Shown here in pieces: positions 1-5,021 of a DNA stretch of 5,807 bases. Under the pieces are notes generated by a model. That model saw nothing but the letters and a program-made list of their open reading frames with translations. It was not told the DNA's origin and ran no database searches. The DNA lies in contig RZYK01000134.1 of the NCBI GenBank assembly GCA_009930355.1, forward strand, positions 1 to 5,807, read 5' to 3'. Numbering within the stretch: position 1 is the first letter of the stretch; each line of letters starts with the position of its first letter. The stretch is from Campylobacterota bacterium (GTDB lineage Bacteria; Campylobacterota; Campylobacteria; Campylobacterales; Sulfurospirillaceae). The position numbers and the translations under genes were made by a program.

Positions 1-1
1 A

Positions 2-43
2 GGGATACTGAATAAAGCTAAAACTGAAAGGATGAGAAAGTGA
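2..43 (+). CDS. Possible C-terminal tail of an upstream gene (partial)
   Basis: Frame 2 is open from the left edge and ends at TGA 41-43, reading GILNKAKTERMRK. The other two plus frames hit stops within the first 15 bases. The lysine/arginine-rich ending would suit a protein C-terminus, and the following gene would start 11-17 nt later, an operon-like spacing. Thirteen codons are too few to identify a family, and an open stretch this short is expected by chance. It may therefore be leader sequence of the next gene instead. Confidence 0.2.
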   Translation, partial: GILNKAKTERMRK

Positions 44-60
44 AAACATAATCGTTGGCT

Positions 61-324
61 ATGGAATCACAAATGCAATTGAGGGATCCGGAAATCTTCC
101 CTTCGGAGATGGTGTTGAAGCGTGCGCTGGGTGACCCGTCCTACACTCTGCTGGCCTTTTTTTTCGAGACGATCGCCGCCCTGGATATCTCAGAAGAAAA
201 GAAAGATGAGTTCGCGGCGATGAAACCAGTTGGGAAGTTGATCCCCATGACATTTAATGTCAGTGAACAGGAACAACTCGATGAGCTGCTCACCGTTGTC
301 CGTTTCAAGAAAAGCCTGAAGTGA
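61..324 (+). CDS. DUF3788-like protein, internally shortened (possible pseudogene)
   Basis: The protein is 87 residues from ATG 61; a TTG at 55 would add two. The N-terminal part (FPSEMVLKRALGDPSYTLL) resembles the start of DUF3788 proteins. The C-terminal part (ALDISEEKKDEF, then KPVGKLIPMTF and a final RFKKSLK) resembles the end of the same family. From memory the family is about 140 residues long, with a Trp- and Lys-rich middle between these blocks. Here that middle is missing and the blocks join near an 8-T run at 157-164, apparently by an in-frame loss of roughly 50 residues. DUF3788 has no established function. No convincing ribosome-binding site lies at a normal distance. The stop is 2 nt from the convergent end of the glycosylase-family gene. 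The family call is from recognition, not a search. The product is probably non-functional but could be a genuine short variant. Confidence 0.6.
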   Translation: MESQMQLRDPEIFPSEMVLKRALGDPSYTLLAFFFETIAALDISEEKKDEFAAMKPVGKLIPMTFNVSEQEQLDELLTVVRFKKSLK

Positions 325-326
325 CG

Positions 327-1388
327 CTACTCCTGTGCATAGAATTTCTCCAGTCGCTCAATCTCCGGCTGGAAGAGCGAAACAATCCTTTTGGGCATCT
401 TCTCGAAGAAGGTAAGCGTGATCTGTGGGGCGTTTTTCTTCATGCTTTTTTTCCAGGAACCTATGATGCGGCCGTTCAGCATGATGGTGGGTGAGAAGAT
501 ACCGTTCTTGGTCATCACCTTGCTGTAATGCTCGGCGTCAATCATCTCGAAGCGATCCTTATAACTCACTACGAACTCATCGAAGGGGGCCAGCAGCAGT
601 GCCGAAGGCAGATCTGAAGGGGGTGTCCGCAAATTATCGGGCATCCAGCACTCCCGCCCGTTGATGGTCTCCCGCATGAAATCGGAGCCAATCATCGCCA
701 ACGCCTGCCGGCAATCGGTCATCGTCAGGTTCGACCACCAGGCGAAATCCTGCAGGGTGGCGGGACCGTGGCTGGTGAAATAACGGCGCGCCAGTCGCTC
801 CAGTGCCTCCTCCCGTGATATCTCCATCGTACGGGGCGCCCACTCCCCCAGCAGCGTGAAGGTCTGCCTACTCCCCTCCAGCTCGCCGTTCACGATAACC
901 CCCTCCAGCTCCGCAAAGGAGAGCAACAGCTTCAGGTGATTGTCGTCGAGGGTCACGCCCCTCTCAGCCAGAGCTTCACCAATCTCCTGCTTGGAGAGAT
1001 GTTTACCTCCTGTCAAGAACTCCTCAATAAGGGGTATGTAGCGGTACAGCAGCGATTCATCGGCACCCAGCATCTTCGCGTAGGAACGATAGACCGGTTT
1101 CAGTCGCGGGTAAGAGAGCGCATACATCCAGCGCAAATCCTCCGCAGCCACGAAATGCCATGTGGGGCGCAATATATGGGTGCGGATCACCTCTCCCCTG
1201 TTGAGCGCGTCGGTGATCGCTGTCGCGCTGCTGTCGGGCAGTCGCGAGCCGATGGCCCACTTAGCCATCTCCAGCGCCTGCGCCTGCATCGCCCCCATCC
1301 ACGAAACAATTTCATGCGGCGATTTCATCTCATGCGTTGTGAGCAACTGGTTATGTAGACGAATAGTAAGTAATTCTGAACTGTTCAT
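327..1388 (-). CDS. Winged-helix DNA-binding protein, AlkZ-like DNA glycosylase family (HTH_42)
   Basis: This is a 353-residue protein, full length for the HTH_42 / AlkZ-like family. Family landmarks appear in order: MGAMQAQ at 31-37, with the Gln-x-Gln pair Q35/Q37; a conserved IRTHILRPTWHFV at 68-80; a winged-helix stretch RYFTSHGPATLQDFAWWSNL at 202-221; APFDEFVVSYKDR at 267-279; and LNGRIIGSW at 304-312. In Streptomyces AlkZ, two glutamines in a QxQ motif are catalytic for excising alkylated or crosslinked bases, while E. coli YcaQ (AlkX) carries QxD. The QAQ here places this protein nearer the AlkZ type. A role in alkylation or interstrand-crosslink repair in the cytoplasm is inferred; many members are untested. 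ATG 1388 has an A/T-rich leader without a clear Shine-Dalgarno site. The ATPase gene lies 57 nt upstream on the same strand, so read-through is possible. The gene is visibly G/C-richer than that ATPase. Confidence 0.85.
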   Translation of the reverse strand: MNSSELLTIRLHNQLLTTHEMKSPHEIVSWMGAMQAQALEMAKWAIGSRLPDSSATAITDALNRGEVIRTHILRPTWHFVAAEDLRWMYALSYPRLKPVYRSYAKMLGADESLLYRYIPLIEEFLTGGKHLSKQEIGEALAERGVTLDDNHLKLLLSFAELEGVIVNGELEGSRQTFTLLGEWAPRTMEISREEALERLARRYFTSHGPATLQDFAWWSNLTMTDCRQALAMIGSDFMRETINGRECWMPDNLRTPPSDLPSALLLAPFDEFVVSYKDRFEMIDAEHYSKVMTKNGIFSPTIMLNGRIIGSWKKSMKKNAPQITLTFFEKMPKRIVSLFQPEIERLEKFYAQE

Positions 1389-1445
1389 AGAAGGAACGAT
1401 AAATAAATTTGAAATTAATATGCTGTTGCTTGTAATTGAGCCCCT

Positions 1446-2756
1446 CTACATATTATCCATTGAAAGACCAATAATATCTGTCTTGTATTTTGCTAAATGT
1501 TTCTGAATACTTTTAACCTTCGTCTCCAATTTTACCATATCAATCTTCTTCGCATTGCGTTTTACTTCTGCAATAATGGATGTTTTATCCAGATCATTCA
1601 AGGCGACTATATCGATTTCGTTTTCACCTTTACTATCCCAATAACTTCCGATTTCCGTGACTCGAACACTCTCAGAAATCTTCTCACGGAAATATTTCTC
1701 AAGGATCAGGCCGCTGTACTGCTCATAATTTTTGTCGATGTACTCCCGAAGCAAATCAAATCGGCCCATTTCAATTAAAGATTGGTTTGGGTAGATAAAG
1801 CGGAACCAGAAACGAAGATAGTTGTCATTCACACTCCATCTTGCTCTACGACTGCCAGGTTTAGAAAACATAGGTTTATTTCTCACAATAAGAGAGTACT
1901 CCTTTTCGAGATTGACTAAATAAGCCCCGGTATTTTTATCAATAATGGAATCAATCTCACTTTGCCTGTTTTTGCCTGATGCTATCAGTTGAAGTATTGA
2001 AAAATAGGTGCCGTACTCTTTACCAAATTCAGAAATAAGCAAGTCTTTTCCCTCTCCTATAAAAGGAGAATCGGCTCGTGTAACCATATCAAGCATCTGC
2101 TTATGTGTAACAGCACCTGCATCCATCAATAATTCAATGTATTTAGCTACTCCTCCTGTCAATAAGTACAAGCATAATAGATCTTCCGGGTTATATTTTG
2201 CATTATATTCCCTGAGTATCTCTTTTGTTACACTTACTGAAAAAGGCTGTAGTATTATTTTAGATGATAGACGTCCAAAAAGCGGTTCTTTTCGATTCTC
2301 AAATATCTTCATCATTAATGAATAGATAGAACCGCATGCAATGAAATTAATTCTTGCTTTGTCTTTATATTGATCCCATAAGTTTTGTATATCGCTGAAT
2401 ATAGCAGGATTCACACTTTCAAATTCCTGAAACTCGTCAATAATTAATGTAAAATGCTCCCGGGTCGCAAAAATCAAAAGCTGCTCAAAAAGATCCCGGA
2501 ATTGAGTGATTGTTCCAAATATTTTTAATCCCAACATCTTTTCAGCATCACTCTGAAATTGGCTACATAATAAATTTTCATTTTTACGGGCAACAAATAA
2601 ATAGAGATATTTTTGACCCCTGACCGATTCTAAAAGAAGGGATGTTTTACCAATACGTCGTCTCCCTACCATTACAGTAAAACATGCACTTTTCTCTGAC
2701 TGGTTTTTGTTCTGTAACAGTATTTCCTGTTCTTTTTTTCTATCGTAGAATTTCAT
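1446..2756 (-). CDS. AAA-family ATPase with DUF234 / PD-(D/E)XK-like C-terminal domain
   Basis: This 436-residue protein has the architecture of the 'archaeal-type' ATPase group (ATPase_2 plus DUF234). The N-terminal P-loop domain has Walker A GRRRIGKT at 31-38, Walker B TLIIDE at 103-108 (D107, E108), a sensor-1-like FIACGS at 138-143, and a conserved FGRLSS at 160-165 whose R162 may act in trans. LTGGVAKYIELL at 199-210 is typical of the family. A winged-helix-like region follows, then WSVNDNYLRFWFRFIYPN at 307-324. The C-terminus has a restriction-nuclease-fold signature: E353, D382 in EIDIVA, and E397-V-K399. The family is widespread, often in mobile or accessory contexts, and its physiological role is unsettled. 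Nuclease activity is inferred from residues only. The gene is A/T-rich compared with the gene at 327-1388, consistent with separate acquisition. Its leader contains one copy of the repeat described at 2775-2848. Confidence 0.85.
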   Translation of the reverse strand: MKFYDRKKEQEILLQNKNQSEKSACFTVMVGRRRIGKTSLLLESVRGQKYLYLFVARKNENLLCSQFQSDAEKMLGLKIFGTITQFRDLFEQLLIFATREHFTLIIDEFQEFESVNPAIFSDIQNLWDQYKDKARINFIACGSIYSLMMKIFENRKEPLFGRLSSKIILQPFSVSVTKEILREYNAKYNPEDLLCLYLLTGGVAKYIELLMDAGAVTHKQMLDMVTRADSPFIGEGKDLLISEFGKEYGTYFSILQLIASGKNRQSEIDSIIDKNTGAYLVNLEKEYSLIVRNKPMFSKPGSRRARWSVNDNYLRFWFRFIYPNQSLIEMGRFDLLREYIDKNYEQYSGLILEKYFREKISESVRVTEIGSYWDSKGENEIDIVALNDLDKTSIIAEVKRNAKKIDMVKLETKVKSIQKHLAKYKTDIIGLSMDNM

Positions 2757-2774
2757 ATGATGAAATATTTTTCT

Positions 2775-2848
2775 ATCAAAAGGTTCATATAGAACTCATT
2801 TTTAATTATTTGCTTTGGCTTTAATGACAATCATGCTCGTTTCATAAG
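2775..2848 (-). repeat. Repeat copy 1, upstream of the ATPase gene
   Basis: This imperfect copy of a roughly 75-bp sequence is found again at about 4735-4808. Over the best 54 columns (2793-2846 against 4753-4806) I count 43 identities and no gap. Towards the ATPase start the similarity continues through ATCAAAAGGT with two small compensating indels. The identical core is ATCATGCTCGTTTCATA (plus strand, 2830-2846). The copy ends 18 nt before the ATPase start codon. On the minus strand it contains the short inverted repeat ATGA-TTG-TCAT. Function is unknown. Confidence 0.75.
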
Positions 2849-2852
2849 TCAT
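2802..2852 (-). CDS. Short ORF in repeat copy 1 (16 aa, YETSMI type)
   Basis: This frame reads MTYETSMIVIKAKANN and stops at TAA. It is listed because the ORF in the second repeat copy ends in YETSMIIIVAKAVD with its stop at the aligned position. Both lie just upstream of a minus-strand gene, so a leader peptide is conceivable. The similarity may equally come from DNA-level relatedness of the repeat. No ribosome-binding site is visible and most differences are not synonymous in this frame, so translation is doubtful. Confidence 0.15.
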   Translation of the reverse strand: MTYETSMIVIKAKANN

Positions 2853-2885
2853 ACAATTAAACGACCGTTATCTTAATGGCCATTA

Positions 2886-2893
2886 CAAAAATA
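2886..2893 (-). promoter_or_regulatory. Candidate -7 element upstream of the ATPase gene
   Basis: TATTTTTG on the minus strand fits the Bacteroidota -7 consensus TAnnTTTG. It lies 130 nt before the ATPase start, outside repeat copy 1, so a transcript from here would carry the whole repeat in its leader. No TTTG is found 19-21 nt upstream, and in such A/T-rich DNA a chance match is likely. Confidence 0.25.
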
Positions 2894-3031
2894 CAATATA
2901 TTTGAATATATCGGTATTATTTGTAAATATATTTATCTTTTTGACAAGGCTCTATCCCGATAAATTATTACTTTTACTGAAGCATTTTGAAGTGCTACTA
3001 CAAGCGGCAGTTGACTCAAGTAACTTAAAAA

Positions 3032-3484
3032 ATGATGACAATTAAACAGATTACAGAAGAGAAGAAACAGTTTCTTGACTTGTTGCTCCTGGGCGACGAG
3101 CAGGAAAGCATGATTGACCGTTATCTGGATGAGGGTGATCTCTTCGCATTGTACGATGATGATCATCTGAAGGCTGTCTGTGTGGTCACTCAGGTGGACA
3201 GCCTCATCTGCGAACTGAAGAACATTGCCGTTTATGAGCAGTTTCAGGGGCATGGATACGGGACCGCATTGATTGGATATATCTCTGAGCACTACAGGAA
3301 TCGGTATGAGACGATGCTTGTTGGCACCGGTGAAACACCCTCCATCATGTCGTTCTACCGAAAGTGCGGCTTTGAGCCCTCTCACAGGATCCCGCACTTC
3401 TTTACCGACAATTACGACCATCCGATGTTTGAAGAGGGCGTTCAACTGGTTGACATGGTTTACCTGAAGAAACAGTTACGATGA
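3032..3484 (+). CDS. GNAT-family N-acetyltransferase
   Basis: The 150 residues are a normal length for a single-domain GNAT protein, which transfers an acetyl group from acetyl-CoA to an amine. The acetyl-CoA-binding motif A is clear: ELKNIAVYEQFQGHGYGTAL at 61-80, with the Q70-x-x-G73-x-G75-x-G77 turn that binds the pyrophosphate. The late motif B is SFYRKCGF at 107-114. GTGETPSIMSFYRKCGF is close in pattern to the YvbK-like branch as I recall it, so a small-molecule or peptide amine is as likely a substrate as a protein. There is no signal peptide, so it should be cytoplasmic. The start is ATG ATG at 3032; either codon could be used, and no Shine-Dalgarno site is visible. The gene stands alone, divergent from the ATPase and convergent with the hydrolase gene. 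There is no neighbouring ribbon-helix-helix antitoxin gene. The substrate is unknown. Confidence 0.9.
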   Translation: MMTIKQITEEKKQFLDLLLLGDEQESMIDRYLDEGDLFALYDDDHLKAVCVVTQVDSLICELKNIAVYEQFQGHGYGTALIGYISEHYRNRYETMLVGTGETPSIMSFYRKCGFEPSHRIPHFFTDNYDHPMFEEGVQLVDMVYLKKQLR

Positions 3485-3500
3485 CCCACAGCAGACTTGA

Positions 3501-3560
3501 GGTTCATTATGAAGCCCCTGTAAGCTGATATTCTTGATGTTGAGATGAACCGATTTTTAT
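3501..3560 (+). terminator. Possible terminator after the GNAT gene
   Basis: A 7-bp perfect inverted repeat, GGTTCAT at 3501-3507 and ATGAACC at 3545-3551, is followed by the T-rich GATTTTTATTT. It begins 16 nt after the GNAT stop. The loop is long (37 nt) and the 5' arm overlaps another small palindrome, TTCAT-T-ATGAA (3503-3513), so this is a weak candidate. It lies in the 134-nt convergent gap between the GNAT and SGNH genes. Confidence 0.25.
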
Positions 3561-3618
3561 TTGCTAAAAAGCTGCTCAAAAAAATGCTTCTTTATTCAGC
3601 GTAAGATATTTGGTACAC

Positions 3619-4725
3619 CTACCTGATGCCATATTTTGCCAATATCTGCATGACCGGTTCTTCAATGGAGCGGCTCCACAATGAATAACCATAATCATTG
3701 GGATGGATACCGTCGACCGATGTTTCATGGTTGTCAGATGCATTTGGTGTGATCAAATAGACATCATTGAACCTCTCTTTCTCCTTGCCGTTTTTAAGCT
3801 CGTGGAAGATCTCCTCAACTGCCTCTGCTTTTGCTGTTTCCCTCTCATCCACCACCCTATCCAGATTCCTCTTCTCACGGTAGATTGTCCGTTGGAAAAT
3901 GAGCGGTTTATTGGGATGTGCTTTGATTAGTCGATCTATGAACGGCAACAAACGTTCACGGATCAATGCTGCATCGGGATTGGAGAAAGTGTCGAAGATG
4001 AAAGCATCGGCCTCAAGTTCCTCGAGAACAGTCGTGTAATAGGGCTGCATCATGCATCGTCCGCTTGCTGCTATCGAAACAATCTGTAAACCGGTGTGGC
4101 GCATGAACTGCATGGGCCAGCTCATACCGGCACGAGTGGTGCTAACTCCCTGGGTGAACGATGAGCCGTACACTGCAATGCGATGACGGAAGTCGGATTC
4201 AATCGGCTCTATATAAGCATCGTTGTCAATCCCTATCTTGCAGGTGTGAATCTCGGAGTACATGGGCAAGTAAAGCATGAAATCGTGTGCTGTTCCATCC
4301 ATGTTTTCAATGAGGGTGAATGTGTCTTCCTTTCCTTCCTGATAATTCCTGTTTGCACCGCTGGCTGCATATTGCCATTCGCCACGTTCGTTTTTAAAGT
4401 AAAGGTCGTATCCCCTGAATGCGATTGGCATTGTGGAGACCGTGTTGTAGACATATCCCCAATTGGTGGACATGGTTATTTTCGTGGTGTTGCTTTTAAA
4501 GAGCACCGACATCCCCACCGGACATCGTACCTGCCGGTTTTCAGTCGTATTGAATCCCTTGAATACCAAAGTGTCTATGCGATGATAAGGGTTGGGGGTG
4601 TCAGGGAAAGGTTTGCCAATAAGATTCAGTTCACTGGCATCGGTGTACTTGATCTCCTGACTCTTAATTGAGAGAATCGCAGCAAATAGTAGTACGGAAA
4701 GGATAATCTTTTTCATTTGATTCAT
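3619..4725 (-). CDS. Secreted SGNH/GDSL-family hydrolase with GxDLY-type N-terminal domain
   Basis: This is a 368-residue protein with a signal peptide: MKK at 4-6, a hydrophobic core to about residue 20, and probable cleavage near KSQ at 21-23. It is therefore likely periplasmic or exported. A beta-sandwich-type domain at about 25-175 includes RGYDLYF (104-110), the GxDLY signature. The SGNH hydrolase domain follows. Block I is VYGSSFTQG (185-193) with S189 as probable nucleophile. Block II is the unusual SGRCMMQPY (221-229). FDTFSNPD (244-251) offers N249 as block III. DGIHPND (338-344) supplies the Asp-His pair D338/H341. Such proteins are usually esterases acting on acyl or acetyl groups of glycans; the substrate here is unknown. 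GSS replaces the classical GDS, a substitution tolerated in this subfamily. Translation may start at ATG 4725 or at ATG 4716. The upstream region carries repeat copy 2 and two promoter-like octamers. Confidence 0.88.
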   Translation of the reverse strand: MNQMKKIILSVLLFAAILSIKSQEIKYTDASELNLIGKPFPDTPNPYHRIDTLVFKGFNTTENRQVRCPVGMSVLFKSNTTKITMSTNWGYVYNTVSTMPIAFRGYDLYFKNERGEWQYAASGANRNYQEGKEDTFTLIENMDGTAHDFMLYLPMYSEIHTCKIGIDNDAYIEPIESDFRHRIAVYGSSFTQGVSTTRAGMSWPMQFMRHTGLQIVSIAASGRCMMQPYYTTVLEELEADAFIFDTFSNPDAALIRERLLPFIDRLIKAHPNKPLIFQRTIYREKRNLDRVVDERETAKAEAVEEIFHELKNGKEKERFNDVYLITPNASDNHETSVDGIHPNDYGYSLWSRSIEEPVMQILAKYGIR

Positions 4726-4734
4726 AATTTAGCA

Positions 4735-4808
4735 ATCAAAGGTATCACATGGAACTCGCTCTTAATCAACTGCTTTGGCAACAATGATGATCATGCTCGT
4801 TTCATAGA
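4735..4808 (-). repeat. Repeat copy 2, upstream of the SGNH hydrolase gene
   Basis: This is the partner of the copy at about 2775-2848, in the same orientation relative to the downstream gene, and it ends 9 nt before that gene's start codon. The core ATCATGCTCGTTTCATA (4790-4806) is identical. The minus-strand inverted repeat is ATGA-TCA-TCAT, so the arms are kept while the loop differs. This copy contains TACCTTTG, a perfect TAnnTTTG match, where copy 1 has the altered AACCTTTTG. The roughly 80 percent identity implies an old duplication or two members of a diverged repeat family. Confidence 0.75.
4737..4744 (-). promoter_or_regulatory. Candidate -7 element close to the hydrolase start
   Basis: TACCTTTG on the minus strand matches TAnnTTTG exactly. 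A GTTG/TTGA stretch lies about 21-22 nt upstream as a poor -33 element. Transcription from here would begin about 5 nt before ATG 4725 or about 14 nt before ATG 4716, giving a very short leader. That would favour the second ATG. Confidence 0.3.
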
Positions 4809-4842
4809 GAATTGATGATACCACAAAGTTACGATTTCTCAT
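4762..4842 (-). CDS. Short ORF in repeat copy 2 (26 aa, YETSMI type)
   Basis: ATG at 4842 opens a 26-codon frame starting MRNRNFVVSSIL and ending YETSMIIIVAKAVD, with its TAA stop aligned to that of the 16-codon ORF in copy 1. The two share YETSMI, a following Ile, and AKA. The start regions are unrelated. The plus strand of the same DNA also gives two similar peptide readings (around CFG.ND.HARFI), so conservation of this frame is not proof of translation. No ribosome-binding site is seen. Confidence 0.15.
   Translation of the reverse strand: MRNRNFVVSSILYETSMIIIVAKAVD
4824..4831 (-). promoter_or_regulatory. Candidate -7 element upstream of the hydrolase gene
   Basis: TAACTTTG on the minus strand is an exact TAnnTTTG match, with CTTGA about 21-22 nt upstream as an imperfect -33 TTTG. 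Transcription would start near 4817 and include repeat copy 2 in a leader of roughly 90 nt. It overlaps the start of the 26-codon ORF, so that ORF's ATG would not be transcribed from this site. Confidence 0.35.
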
Positions 4843-5021
4843 CGGCATTTGTTCAAGGTTGAAAGGAAAAGCAATGGTTGTAGTGAGAGGTATAAAAAGA
4901 TGCCGGATTAATTACCTTGAAAGTGAAATCCTCTGATTTGGAAGATTCCAGCATTGCTATACAATCGGGTGGTCAAATTAAAATGTGTCAGGTATTATTT
5001 ACACTACCTTAACAACAATAA

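Larger units (their letters stand above)
2757..3031. other. A/T-rich divergent intergenic region
   Basis: This 275-bp region separates the divergently transcribed ATPase and GNAT genes, so it should carry promoters for both. The left part holds the repeat copy. The middle (about 2880-2940) is very A/T-rich and contains TAnnTTTG-like octamers on both strands: TATTTTTG on the minus strand at 2893-2886, and TATATTTG on the plus strand at 2897-2904. Neither has a good TTTG at the -33 position. The right part, next to the GNAT start, contains a weak AGCA/TGCT inverted repeat near 2980-2995. I see no gene beyond the short ORF listed separately. Confidence 0.6.
4726..5021. other. Intergenic region between the SGNH hydrolase and CPBP genes
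   Basis: This 296-bp region lies between two genes on the minus strand. The part nearest the hydrolase holds repeat copy 2, two TAnnTTTG sites and a short ORF. The remainder (about 4843-5021) has no ORF of note and no clear terminator for the CPBP gene. It contains GGGTGGTCAAATTAAAATG (4967-4985), which recalls the GGTGGTCAA-type end repeats of IS21-family elements. No transposase gene or second copy accompanies it. Confidence 0.5.

Noticed and set aside
157..164. 8-T run as a programmed frameshift site in the DUF3788-like gene
   Set aside because: Both family blocks lie in the same frame on either side of the run, so an in-frame deletion explains the gene without frameshifting.
936..1358. 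Plus-strand ORF of 140 codons opposite the glycosylase-family gene
   Set aside because: It is a by-product of the G/C-rich codon use of the minus-strand gene and has no start context or domain features.
2933..3445. Minus-strand ORF of 170 codons opposite the GNAT gene
   Set aside because: The plus-strand frame carries unmistakable GNAT motifs. The antisense frame has no recognisable domain and runs from the GNAT gene into A/T-rich intergenic DNA.
3032..3484. GNAT gene as a TacT-like toxin of a toxin-antitoxin pair
   Set aside because: No ribbon-helix-helix antitoxin gene sits next to it, and motif B with SFYRKCGF fits an ordinary metabolic GNAT.
1446..3484. ATPase plus acetyltransferase as a linked defence module
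   Set aside because: The genes are divergent and separated by 275 bp, with different base composition. Nothing ties them together functionally.
3565..3598. AAGC/GCTT hairpin with A/T runs after the SGNH hydrolase gene as its terminator
   Set aside because: The stem is only four base pairs and the T runs interrupt rather than follow it on the minus strand.
4183..4671. Long plus-strand ORF (162 codons) opposite the SGNH hydrolase gene
   Set aside because: It lies wholly antisense to a gene with clear motifs and a signal peptide. Its translation is cysteine-rich and shows no family features, as expected for a shadow frame.
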